Shown piece by piece: positions 1 to 6,449 of a stretch of DNA of 13,429 nucleotides. The position numbers and the translations under genes are program-made. This stretch comes from Gammaproteobacteria bacterium (GTDB lineage: Bacteria > Pseudomonadota > Gammaproteobacteria > GRL18). Each line of letters begins with the position of its first letter. Positions within the stretch are counted from its first letter, which is position 1. The notes under the pieces were generated by a model. That model searched no databases, was not told where the DNA came from, and was given only the letters and a program-made list of their open reading frames with translations. The stretch lies in NCBI GenBank assembly GCA_030632625.1, contig DAOVUK010000031.1, positions 1-13,429 on the forward strand. Reading direction: 5' to 3'.

Positions 1-350
1 ATTTTTCTGCCGGTTATGCCTATAGCCCAAGCTGGTTTGGAAGTCATGATTCATCCAATTATGTCCATGCTGGTTTTGACTATGATGAACTGCCAATGGG
101 ATTAGCATTAAGTGCCAGTGTGGGTCGTTCATTTGGTGATGGTTATGACAAGAAAAATGGTGATGGTGTTAATGACTTTGAATATACTGACTATAAGATC
201 GGTGTCAGCAAAGACATTGTCGGTGTGAATTTTGATCTGAGCTATGTCGGTAATGATCTGAGTACAAGAGAATGCAATTCTTACGGTTATGATGATAATA
301 AAGGCAACTGTGATGACCGTGTTATCCTGAGTGTTTCTAAAGGCTTTTAA
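1..350 (+). CDS. TorF-family putative outer-membrane porin, C-terminal part (5' end outside the window)
   Basis: The reading frame is open from base 3 to the TAA at 348-350, so the gene enters from the left and only about 115 C-terminal residues are present. The visible protein has alternating aromatic and polar beta-strand pattern, a 'YSPSWFG' segment, a 'YTDYKIGVSKD' segment, two cysteines in the last loop and a terminal 'SVSKGF'. A C-terminal Phe is the usual outer-membrane barrel assembly signal. These features resemble the family of proteins of unknown substrate called TorF-type putative porins (TIGR02001), and the assignment is by recalled motif only. An internal ATG at 96 is a Met within the barrel, not the start. 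The gene ends just before a strong terminator and converges on rep. Confidence 0.75.
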   Translation, partial: FSAGYAYSPSWFGSHDSSNYVHAGFDYDELPMGLALSASVGRSFGDGYDKKNGDGVNDFEYTDYKIGVSKDIVGVNFDLSYVGNDLSTRECNSYGYDDNKGNCDDRVILSVSKGF

Positions 351-387
351 TACTTTTCCTGGAAAGTATTATCCTTTATTTTAGCTA

Positions 388-426
388 AAAAAGCCGTTCC
401 CCTTACTGTAAGGGGAACGGCTTTTT
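388..426. terminator. Bidirectional intrinsic terminator between the porin gene and rep
   Basis: Bases 393-405 pair perfectly with 409-421 (13 bp, GC-rich, 3-nt loop). Flanking A5 at 388-392 and T5 at 422-426 extend the stem. The A-tract and T-tract make it a terminator in both directions, as expected between convergent genes. A weaker 8-bp inverted repeat (AATACTTT/AAAGTATT, 349-370) overlaps the porin stop codon. Confidence 0.9.
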
Positions 427-465
427 ACTTACAACTTACAACTTACAACTTACAACTTACAACTT
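427..465. repeat. Tandem heptamer repeat ACTTACA, 5.5 copies
   Basis: Five perfect copies of ACTTACA fill 427-461, followed by a partial ACTT at 462-465. The array begins one base after the terminator T-tract and ends 3 bp before the rep stop codon on the other strand. It is non-coding. Perfect copies suggest recent or ongoing slippage. Confidence 0.95.
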
Positions 466-468
466 CTT

Positions 469-2517
469 TTACCCCAGAATATCCCGTATCCCAGCCATAC
501 TGGCTCGTCCAAATTCCTTACGTTCTTCACCTTCAAGGCGTTGTTTTCCCCCTTCAAGCCACTCAAGATCCTCCTGAGGCAGCTCATCTAAAAATCGACT
601 GGGCTCACTGTCAATCATTTCACCATATTGTTTGCGCTTACTGGTTAAGCTGAAGGTCAGTTCTTTTTGCGCACGGGTAATACCGACATAACATAAACGT
701 CGCTCTTCTTCGATATTTTCTTCCTCGATGCTGGTGCGGTGAGGCAGCAGCTCTTCTTCCATGCCGACAATATAGACATAGGGAAATTCCAGTCCTTTGG
801 ATGCATGCATGGTCATCAGGGCAACCTGATCACCTTTGGCATCTTCTTCATTGCGTTCCATAATATCCAGTAAAATCATTTTGGAAACCAGATCTTCGAG
901 GCTGCTTTCAGGTTCATTTTCATAAAGACGTTTTAACCATGCCACTAGCTCATTGACATTTTCAATGCGTTTTTCAGCCTGCTTTTCACTATTGCTGGTT
1001 TCAAAAATCCAGGTATCATAATCAATATCAACGATAAGTTGTTCAACCACCTTAATTGGATTACTTTCATCTGAACTGCTTTCATGGGTACTTCTTTGTA
1101 ATTTTTCCATCCAGCTGGAAAATTCATTTAAGCGCTGCACCGCTTTTTCCGGCAGGCGCTCATTTAAAGCTATATGGCTGCAGGCAGCCAGTAAACTCGT
1201 TTTTGATTGACTACAATATTGACTCAGCTTTTCAATGGTGGCACTGCCGATTTGTCGTCTGGGAGTATTAATGACACGCAAAAAGGCATTATCATCATCC
1301 GGATTGACCAGCAGGCGCAGGTAGGACAGCATATCCCGGACTTCGATATAGGAGAAAAAGGAGGTTCCGCCGCTGATAAAATAGGGTACCTGCTGCTCTC
1401 TGAGCTGCTTTTCAAATAGTCGGGACTGATGGTTACCACGATATAAAATGGCATAGTCGCCATAGGACTTTTTAAAGCGAAAATGATGTGCAACGAGTGA
1501 TGACACCACTCTCACTGCTTCTTTGTGCTCATCAGGCACACGCATAATACGAATAGGTTCACCATTGCCCAGTTCACTCCAGAGTGCTTTTTCAAAGACA
1601 TGAGGATTGTTTGCAATCAGGGTATTGGCTGCTTTTAAAATAATTTTGCTGGAACGATAATTTTGTTCCAGCTTGATGACTTTCAGCTGAGGAAAGTCTT
1701 TTTCCAGTAATGCCAGATTTTCCGGTTTGGCACCACGCCAGCCGTAAATTGATTGATCATCATCGCCCACCACCGTTAATGAGGTTCTGTCACCCACCAG
1801 TAATTTTACCAGCTGGTATTGTGTGGTATTGGTGTCCTGATATTCATCAACTAATAAGTATCGGATACGCTGGCGCCATTTCTCCAGGATTTCAGGATGA
1901 TGGATGAAAACAAGCACCGGCAGCATGATCAGATCATCAAAATCGACGGCATTATAAGTTTTCAGGTGATGGTTATATTCACTATAAAGCTTAACGTTAT
2001 AGGTAAAGGCCGGATCAGCGGCTGTTTGCCGGGCCAGTTGTTCGGGTGTCAGGCAGTCATTTTTCCAGCTGGATATTTGTTTAGAAATACCTTCAAAGTG
2101 TTCTTTTATTATTTCTTCATCCAGCTTTTTACCGCTGGAATCAGGGTTTCTCATTAAATCTTTCAGCAGGGCATGGCTGTCATGGGTATCAAAAATTGAG
2201 AAACCACTTTTAAGACCAAGTTGTTTTAACTCGGATTTGATAATATTAAGTCCCAGAGTATGGAAGGTTGACACCCGAAGCCCGCGGGTTTGCGATTTGG
2301 GAATGATTTGTGACACCCGCTCTTTCATTTCACGAGCGGCTTTGTTGGTAAAAGTGACTGAAGCTATGGTATGGGCTTTGTGGCCGCATTGTTGTATCAA
2401 ATAGGCGATCTTATTAGTGATCACACGTGTTTTGCCGCTGCCGGCGCCGGCAAGCACCAGTAAGGGACTATCAATATGTTCAACGGCTTGTTGCTGGCGA
2501 GGATTTAAGTCAGGCAA
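469..2517 (-). CDS. rep: ATP-dependent DNA helicase Rep (UvrD/Rep, SF1A)
   Basis: This is a 3'-5' SF1A helicase that helps replication forks pass protein obstacles and takes part in restart. It has 682 residues, near E. coli Rep (about 673). Motifs in order are the Q motif 'NPRQQQAV' (5-12), Walker A GAGSGKT (24-30), 'TFTNKAAREM' (55-64), Walker B DEYQDTN (224-230), GDDDQSIYGWRGA (251-263), 'LEQNYRSS' (283-290), then 'TMHASKGLEFPYVY' and 'YVGITRAQKEL' near the C terminus. The N terminus and 'ILYRGNHQSR' segment follow Rep more closely than UvrD or PcrA. The start is TTG (2517-2515). An in-frame TAA lies 11 codons upstream with no ATG or GTG between, and the Shine-Dalgarno is weak. rep diverges from trxA. 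Confidence 0.95.
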   Translation of the reverse strand: MPDLNPRQQQAVEHIDSPLLVLAGAGSGKTRVITNKIAYLIQQCGHKAHTIASVTFTNKAAREMKERVSQIIPKSQTRGLRVSTFHTLGLNIIKSELKQLGLKSGFSIFDTHDSHALLKDLMRNPDSSGKKLDEEIIKEHFEGISKQISSWKNDCLTPEQLARQTAADPAFTYNVKLYSEYNHHLKTYNAVDFDDLIMLPVLVFIHHPEILEKWRQRIRYLLVDEYQDTNTTQYQLVKLLVGDRTSLTVVGDDDQSIYGWRGAKPENLALLEKDFPQLKVIKLEQNYRSSKIILKAANTLIANNPHVFEKALWSELGNGEPIRIMRVPDEHKEAVRVVSSLVAHHFRFKKSYGDYAILYRGNHQSRLFEKQLREQQVPYFISGGTSFFSYIEVRDMLSYLRLLVNPDDDNAFLRVINTPRRQIGSATIEKLSQYCSQSKTSLLAACSHIALNERLPEKAVQRLNEFSSWMEKLQRSTHESSSDESNPIKVVEQLIVDIDYDTWIFETSNSEKQAEKRIENVNELVAWLKRLYENEPESSLEDLVSKMILLDIMERNEEDAKGDQVALMTMHASKGLEFPYVYIVGMEEELLPHRTSIEEENIEEERRLCYVGITRAQKELTFSLTSKRKQYGEMIDSEPSRFLDELPQEDLEWLEGGKQRLEGEERKEFGRASMAGIRDILG

Positions 2518-2620
2518 AGAGTGAATCCACAGGTTTATTTGTTTTGCTTAAAAAGAGTTGGGTTAAAAAAAGCACATTTTAACAAATTCTGCTGACAAGA
2601 AGTTTAATCTGAGAATAAAT

Positions 2621-2633
2621 TATCAATTATTTG
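2621..2633 (+). promoter_or_regulatory. Possible IHF-binding site in the rep/trxA divergent region
   Basis: Bases 2621-2633 fit the E. coli IHF consensus WATCAA-N4-TTR exactly. The site sits in the 239-bp divergent intergenic region. In AT-rich DNA such matches also arise by chance, so this is only a candidate. Confidence 0.3.
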
Positions 2634-2699
2634 TCAAAGATGCTTGAATATTATGACGTTGAACTATATCCTTTGTCTTTAAGATGAAAGACAATGAAA

Positions 2700-2729
2700 T
2701 TTACAGTGTTTTTACACTTCTGTTTTAAT
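2700..2729 (+). promoter_or_regulatory. Candidate sigma-70 promoter of trxA
   Basis: A TTTACA -35 box (2700-2705) is followed, 18 bp later, by TTTAAT (2724-2729). A TG at 2721-2722 gives an extended -10 form. Transcription would start near 2736, leaving a leader of about 20 nt to the TTG at 2757. Confidence 0.5.
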
Positions 2730-2756
2730 ATATAAGTTAATTTTGGAGAATTTAAA

Positions 2757-3083
2757 TTGAGCGATAAGATCGTTTACGTATCGGATGATACCTTTGATGA
2801 AGAAGTGCTTCAGGATGATTTGCCGGTACTGGTTGATTTCTGGGCGGACTGGTGTGGACCCTGTAAAATGATTGCGCCAATTCTGGATGAGATTTCCGAT
2901 GAGTATGAAGGCCGCCTGAAAGTCGCTAAACTGAATATCGATGATAATCCGAACACGCCTCCAAAGTTTGGTATACGCGGTATCCCGACTTTGATGATGT
3001 ATAAAAAAGGGCAGGTAGAAGCCACTAAAGTCGGTGCGGTATCTAAATCCCAGCTGACCGCTTTTATTGATAGCAATATCTAA
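2757..3083 (+). CDS. trxA: Thioredoxin 1
   Basis: Small cytoplasmic dithiol-disulfide reductase that is kept reduced by thioredoxin reductase and reduces ribonucleotide reductase and other targets. The 108 residues match E. coli TrxA (109) nearly end to end. The active site is W32-C33-G34-P35-C36, the buried Asp is D27, and the cis-proline loop is I76-P77-T78. The start is TTG at 2757, with GGAGA (2745-2749) 7 nt upstream; the encoded N terminus '[13 protein letters not shown]' lines up with the E. coli start, so the TTG is well supported. It precedes rho, a common gammaproteobacterial order, but the 490-bp gap suggests separate transcription. Confidence 0.97.
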   Translation: MSDKIVYVSDDTFDEEVLQDDLPVLVDFWADWCGPCKMIAPILDEISDEYEGRLKVAKLNIDDNPNTPPKFGIRGIPTLMMYKKGQVEATKVGAVSKSQLTAFIDSNI

Positions 3084-3111
3084 ACAACGAACTGAATTAT
3101 CCAGCATATAT

Positions 3112-3147
3112 CCAGTGCCTTTTTAATTGTTTTTGATAAGGTTCTGG
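3112..3147 (+). terminator. Weak candidate terminator after trxA
   Basis: CCAG (3112-3115) pairs with CTGG (3144-3147) and CCTT (3118-3121) with AAGG (3138-3141), around a T-rich loop. A T7 tract follows about 10 nt later. The stem is interrupted and the T-tract is distant. Confidence 0.25.
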
Positions 3148-3279
3148 ACATTATGGTTTTTTTAGGATAAGATCTGCCAAAATTTCAATAAAGAAATATT
3201 GTTAGACTAACACAGAGAGTGATTATCACAAATCTGATTATATTAGTCACTTATTTATATAGAGTTAGAGCCTAATCAT

Positions 3280-3331
3280 AGTTTTAAATATTAGTTTTAA
3301 ACATGAGTTCTACAGATAAGTTCTAAACATT
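3280..3331. repeat. Four 13-bp imperfect tandem repeats in the rho leader
   Basis: The units are AGTTTTAAATATT (3280-3292), AGTTTTAAACATG (3293-3305), AGTTCTACAGATA (3306-3318) and AGTTCTAAACATT (3319-3331). They are head to tail with no spacer and share the core AGTTYTAAAYAT. The third unit is the most divergent. Confidence 0.75.
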
Positions 3332-3573
3332 ACCCATTCGTAATAAGCCTCACAAAATTTTAATACTCTATCTGACAAGATGACAGAACAATTTTTTTAT
3401 TATTTAATTGACTCCTTTTTAGGGAGCTAAAGTAGGCATAAGCTAACACTTTAGAATTAAGAAGAAGCCAGTTGAGTGACATAAACTGAATTAGATACTC
3501 ATCCAAACTTTTCAAAATCATATCAATTATTGCATATCAATTAACCATCAATTACTGAAAGCCAAAGGTCAAC

Positions 3574-4830
3574 ATGAATCTCACCGAATTAAAGCAGATA
3601 CCTGCTTCCGAACTACTGGACAAAGCGAAAGAACTTAAAATCGAGAATATTTCCAGAGCCAGAAAACAGGATGTCGTATTTTCAATTCTTAAAGCACATG
3701 CAAAGAGCGGTGAAGATATCTATGGTGATGGTGTCCTGGAGATCCTTCAGGATGGTTTTGGTTTTTTGCGATCGGCAGATTGTTCTTATCTGGCAGGACC
3801 TGATGATATTTATGTCTCCCCAAGTCAGATAAGACGCTTTGGTTTAAGAACAGGTGATACTGTTTCGGGGAAAATCAGACCACCTAAAGATGGTGAACGC
3901 TATTTTGCTTTATTAAAAGTCAATGAAATCAATTTTGATCAGCCTGAACATTCTCGCCATAAAGTTTTATTTGAAAATTTGACCCCTTTGTTCCCTAATG
4001 AACGCTTTACCATGGAGCAGGGTAATGGCAGTACAGAAGATTTTACTGCACGGGTGATTGATTTGATGTCACCAACAGGTAAAGGTCAGCGCGGCTTGAT
4101 TGTTGCTCCGCCTAAAACGGGTAAGACAATGATGATGCAGAATATTGCACAATCAATTGCTGCCAATCATCCTGAGTGTTTTTTGATGGTTCTGCTTATT
4201 GATGAACGTCCTGAAGAGGTGACTGAAATGGAGCGTTCAGTAAAAGGTGAAGTGATTTCTTCTACCTTTGATGAGCCCGCCAGTCGTCACGTTCAGGTTG
4301 CTGAGATGGTGATTGAAAAAGCCAAGCGTCTGGTTGAACATAAAAAAGATGTGGTTATTTTACTTGATTCGATTACCCGTCTTGCACGTGCTTACAATAC
4401 GGTCATCCCATCATCTGGCAAAGTATTAACCGGTGGTGTAGATGCCAATGCCTTACAACGCCCAAAACGATTCTTTGGTGCGGCACGAAATATTGAAGAG
4501 GGTGGTTCATTAACTATTCTGGCGACAGCATTAGTTGATACCGGCTCAAAAATGGACGAAGTGATTTATGAGGAGTTTAAAGGCACGGGTAATATGGAGT
4601 TGCACCTGAGCCGTAAGCTTGCCGAGAAACGAATTTATCCTGCAATCAGCGTCAACCGTTCAGGTACGCGTAAAGAAGATTTGTTAATGAATCCTGAAGA
4701 TCTGCATAAGGTCTGGATCCTGCGTAAAATTCTGCACCCGATGGATGAAATCAGTGCCATGGAATTTATGCAGGATAAAATGAGTGATACCAAAACGAAT
4801 GCGCAATTCTTTAACTCAATGAATCGCTAA
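3574..4830 (+). CDS. rho: Transcription termination factor Rho
   Basis: Hexameric RNA-dependent ATPase/helicase that ends transcription at rut sites. It has 418 residues against 419 in E. coli. An N-terminal helical bundle (1-47) leads to the cold-shock-like RNA-binding domain with 'GFGFLR' (61-66) and '[15 protein letters not shown]' (77-91). Walker A is PPKTGKT (179-185); E. coli has Ala where this has Thr182. The catalytic Glu211 lies in 'LIDERPEE', '[14 protein letters not shown]' (261-274) is Walker B, and the secondary RNA-binding loops around 278-290 ('[18 protein letters not shown]') are intact. The ATG at 3574 has AAAGG (3564-3568) upstream. The stop codon overlaps the left direct repeat of the downstream element. 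Confidence 0.98.
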   Translation: MNLTELKQIPASELLDKAKELKIENISRARKQDVVFSILKAHAKSGEDIYGDGVLEILQDGFGFLRSADCSYLAGPDDIYVSPSQIRRFGLRTGDTVSGKIRPPKDGERYFALLKVNEINFDQPEHSRHKVLFENLTPLFPNERFTMEQGNGSTEDFTARVIDLMSPTGKGQRGLIVAPPKTGKTMMMQNIAQSIAANHPECFLMVLLIDERPEEVTEMERSVKGEVISSTFDEPASRHVQVAEMVIEKAKRLVEHKKDVVILLDSITRLARAYNTVIPSSGKVLTGGVDANALQRPKRFFGAARNIEEGGSLTILATALVDTGSKMDEVIYEEFKGTGNMELHLSRKLAEKRIYPAISVNRSGTRKEDLLMNPEDLHKVWILRKILHPMDEISAMEFMQDKMSDTKTNAQFFNSMNR

Positions 4831-4867
4831 AAAGCGCTTTTCACAAAAACGCGTACTTTTCCAAATT

Positions 4868-4895
4868 GTAGAGACAAGGCATACCTTGTCTCTAC
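4868..4895. repeat. Palindrome GTAGAGAC...GTCTCTAC, copy 1
   Basis: Perfect 12-bp arms (4868-4879 and 4884-4895) surround the loop CATA. The outer eight bases of each arm match copies 2 and 3, while the centre (AAGG/CCTT) differs. As RNA it would form a strong hairpin, but no T-tract follows, so it is not a classical terminator. Confidence 0.9.
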
Positions 4896-4929
4896 GGTCA
4901 CGTAACGAGCGCCAGGGTGGTAAGCATAC

Positions 4930-4957
4930 GTAGAGACGTTGCATGCAACGTCTCTAC
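4930..4957. repeat. Palindrome GTAGAGAC...GTCTCTAC, copy 2 (perfect)
   Basis: All 28 bases form a perfect palindrome with half-site GTAGAGACGTTGCA. It lies 34 bp after copy 1, inside the MITE-like element. Copy 3 at 7733-7760 has the same core with two differences. Confidence 0.92.
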
Positions 4958-5041
4958 CCTATCTATGAATGGCTAAATTCACAGAGTGAATACAAAAAGT
5001 ACGCAATAATGTGAAGAACCCTAAAAAGCGCTTTTAGTCTC

Positions 5042-5070
5042 TTGAAAAATGAATAAAAGAAGCGTATGAT
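5042..5070 (+). promoter_or_regulatory. Sigma-70 promoter of rpmE
   Basis: TTGAAA (5042-5047) and TATGAT (5065-5070) are separated by exactly 17 bp, and each differs from consensus by one base. The predicted start is near 5077, giving a leader of about 79 nt. The promoter begins only 7 bp after the right direct repeat of the upstream element. Confidence 0.75.
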
Positions 5071-5076
5071 CCCCCG

Positions 5077-5155
5077 TTCCTAATAGTTTGCGGTACCAGC
5101 ATTGCAAAATTAGTGTTGGTGGCGGCATGCAAAGAATTTTATAAGGTTTAATATT
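5077..5155 (+). promoter_or_regulatory. Structured rpmE leader, possible L31 autoregulatory site
   Basis: A hairpin forms between 5095-5103 and 5112-5120 (9 pairs including two G-U, 8-nt loop). TTTGC (5087-5091) can pair with GCAAA at 5129-5133 as an outer stem, or with a second GCAAA in the hairpin loop (5104-5108), so alternative folds are possible. L31 leaders with autogenous control are known in gammaproteobacteria; I infer that role from position and foldability. The AAGG ribosome site (5143-5146) lies just 3' of the fold. Confidence 0.4.
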
Positions 5156-5365
5156 ATGCAAGCAGATATCCACCCAAAATATAATCAAGTCCAGGTAACA
5201 TGCAGTTGCGGCCATACTTTTACCACTGGCTCTACACTGGGTCAGGACACATTGTCGATTGAAGTATGTTCACAATGCCATCCTTTTTATACCGGTAAAC
5301 AGAAGCTGGTTGATACTGCTGGTCGTGTTGATAAGTTCCGTCAGAAGTATGGCATGAAAAAATAA
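5156..5365 (+). CDS. rpmE: Ribosomal protein bL31 (zinc-binding form)
   Basis: Protein of the large ribosomal subunit that helps bridge the two subunits. The 69 residues open with 'MQADIHPKY' and carry the four zinc-ligand cysteines C16, C18, C38 and C41, so this is the C+ type rather than the zinc-free paralogue. '[20 protein letters not shown]' is the family signature. The ATG at 5156 follows AAGG (5143-5146) by 9 nt. It has its own promoter and an intrinsic terminator about 60 bp downstream, so it is probably monocistronic with some read-through into the nuclease gene. Confidence 0.97.
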   Translation: MQADIHPKYNQVQVTCSCGHTFTTGSTLGQDTLSIEVCSQCHPFYTGKQKLVDTAGRVDKFRQKYGMKK

Positions 5366-5377
5366 TTAGTTAATGTA

Positions 5378-6220
5378 TTGCTGGTGCTGCAAGAAATCTT
5401 ATACGCACTACAAGCGATCCCAAAAAGGCACTTCAGTTATCTGAAGTGCCTTTTTTTTGCTGTTCTTTCACTCTTTTTGTTAATCACTCCGGTTATAGCC
5501 GATGATGTCTGCCTGTCGCCTGAGCAGCAGTTGTCAGGCGTTGATGACTGGGCAACTGTAAGCAAAGTGATTGATGGTGATACGCTTCATTTGCAAGACG
5601 GGCGTAAGATCAGATTAATCGGTATCAATACACCTGAATTAGGACATCACGGAAAAGCATCCCAGCCTTTTGCCCGAAAAGCCTATCATGCTCTGAGCAA
5701 TTTATTAAAAAACAGTAACAAAATTGGCCTGTCTTATGATAAGGATAAAAAAGATCCTTATAAACGTTTGCTGGCTTATATTACCTTAGCGGATGGTCGA
5801 AGTGTCGAACGGCTTTTATTGTCCAAAGGGCTGGCTCATAGTATTGTTGTCCCCCCTAATGATAGTCGTATAAACTGTTATCGTAAAATTGAGAAAATTG
5901 CCCGTGATGCAAACCTGGGCTTATGGAAGCTGCCAGAAAATCAATGGCTTGAAGCCAGTCGCTTATCAGCAAAAAGCAAGGGGCTGCGTTATGTCAGCGG
6001 CACTGTTTCAGCTTATAGTGAAAGTAAAAAAAGTATTTATTTAAAACTAAGCTCTAAATTGTCCATTCGTATCGCTAAAAAAGATCGAAAATATTTTTCA
6101 AATATCAGTCTCAGGGATTTAACCGGCAAGCAGCTGCGAGTCAGAGGCTGGGTCAGCACTTTTAGAGGCCGACAATCAATCCATGTTCGTACGTCTCATG
6201 ATCTTCAGATAAGATATTAA
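5378..6220 (+). CDS. Secreted thermonuclease-like (SNase-domain) protein; start codon uncertain
   Basis: Predicted exported nuclease of the staphylococcal-nuclease fold. A signal peptide with core 'FFAVLSLFLLITPVIA' is probably cut before 'DDVC'. The SNase domain spans about residues 58-185: IDGDT (65-69), 'RLIGINTPE' (79-87) with the equivalent of catalytic Arg35, and 'DPYKRLLAY' with the second catalytic Arg (R130). The calcium-binding Asp40 of the Staphylococcus enzyme is Asn here. Residues 205-280 ('VSGTV...VRGWV...IHV') look like an extra OB-type beta domain. No ATG fits. Candidates are TTG 5378, GTG 5384, or CTG 5441, which would give a tidy 'MKCLFFAVL' signal; none has a clear ribosome site. 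The 5' part is written through the rpmE terminator. A nuclease gene follows rpmE in Pseudomonas too. Confidence 0.85.
   Translation: MLVLQEILYALQAIPKRHFSYLKCLFFAVLSLFLLITPVIADDVCLSPEQQLSGVDDWATVSKVIDGDTLHLQDGRKIRLIGINTPELGHHGKASQPFARKAYHALSNLLKNSNKIGLSYDKDKKDPYKRLLAYITLADGRSVERLLLSKGLAHSIVVPPNDSRINCYRKIEKIARDANLGLWKLPENQWLEASRLSAKSKGLRYVSGTVSAYSESKKSIYLKLSSKLSIRIAKKDRKYFSNISLRDLTGKQLRVRGWVSTFRGRQSIHVRTSHDLQIRY
5422..5458 (+). terminator. Intrinsic terminator of rpmE, inside the nuclease 5' coding region
   Basis: Bases 5427-5436 pair perfectly with 5441-5450 (10 bp, loop TTAT). An A5 precedes the stem and T8 (5451-5458) follows it, the textbook form. It lies 57 bp after the rpmE stop. The same bases encode the N-terminal region of the nuclease signal peptide (the T-tract reads Leu-Phe-Phe). 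Confidence 0.92.
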
Positions 6221-6375
6221 GGTTTTTGTAACTACTCAGCGTGTTTAGATTTTGCCTCAGAACAAGGCGTTTTTACCCGAGAAATGTGAGCGTATACAAA
6301 TACGTGACCATTTTAAGGGCAAAAACAACGCAGTTATGTGGTAAAAGATGAATACGCTGAATAGTTACGGTTTTT
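6221..6375. mobile_element. MITE-like element (141 bp) with 7-bp target-site duplication
   Basis: The element proper is 6228-6368. Its ends, GTAACTACTCAGCGT (6228-6242) and the complement of GTAACTATTCAGCGT (6354-6368), match at 14 of 15 bases, and similarity continues inward to 23 of 29. GGTTTTT directly abuts both ends (6221-6227 and 6369-6375), as a target-site duplication should. The interior continues as an imperfect inverted repeat, closing on a central hairpin CGTAT/ATACG around 6291-6304, so the whole element can fold into one long cruciform. There is no ORF. It sits between the nuclease stop and the malic enzyme gene. Confidence 0.82.
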
Positions 6376-6449
6376 TTTTATGTCTATACTGTTTATACTA
6401 TGTGACCCGATTTTGATCTAAACAACTTTAACCGGCTTTGAGATGGCTA

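Larger units (their letters stand above)
3084..3573 (+). promoter_or_regulatory. Non-coding region between trxA and rho (rho leader)
   Basis: These 490 bp are strongly AT-rich and show no convincing ORF. They hold a weak hairpin at 3112-3147, four 13-bp tandem units at 3280-3331, an 11-nt palindrome GTGATTATCAC at 3219-3229, and an inverted repeat CTAAAGT/ACTTTAG at 3427-3433 and 3448-3454. In E. coli rho is autoregulated by attenuation within a long leader, so a long leader here is in keeping. No clear promoter was found; TTGAGT at 3472-3477 with GATACT at 3494-3499 (16-bp spacer) is the best weak match. Confidence 0.5.
4827..5035. mobile_element. MITE-like non-coding insertion between rho and rpmE, flanked by 15-bp direct repeats
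   Basis: A perfect 15-bp direct repeat CTAAAAAGCGCTTTT occurs at 4827-4841 and 5021-5035, enclosing 179 bp. Inside it are imperfect terminal inverted repeats of 21 bp, TTCACA-N5-GCGTACTTTT, at 4840-4860 and (inverted) 4995-5015, with 17 of 21 positions matching. The interior carries two 28-nt GTAGAGAC...GTCTCTAC palindromes and a third inverted repeat (ATTCAC/GTGAAT, 4977-4991). There is no ORF or transposase. The layout resembles a miniature inverted-repeat element, although a 15-bp target duplication would be unusually long. The left repeat includes the rho stop codon, so rho stays intact. Confidence 0.6.

Noticed and set aside
2609..2637. Perfect TTGACA on the minus strand (2637-2632) as a rep promoter
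   Set aside because: No acceptable -10 box occurs 16-18 bp downstream, so the match alone is not enough.
2712..3107. 131-codon ORF antisense to trxA
   Set aside because: It is a shadow of the trxA coding frame, with no recognisable domain.
4830..4841. AAAAGCGCTTTT at the rho stop as a terminator
   Set aside because: It is a loopless palindrome; folding leaves only an A-T stem, with no T-tract after it.
4868..4957. Two 28-nt repeats separated by 34 bp, looking like a minimal CRISPR array
   Set aside because: Both repeats are full palindromes, their centres differ, there are only two, a third isolated copy lies 2.8 kb away, and no cas gene is present.
6438..6449. TTG 6438 as the start of the malic enzyme
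   Set aside because: It adds only four residues; the ATG at 6450 is better placed relative to the GAG-containing ribosome site.
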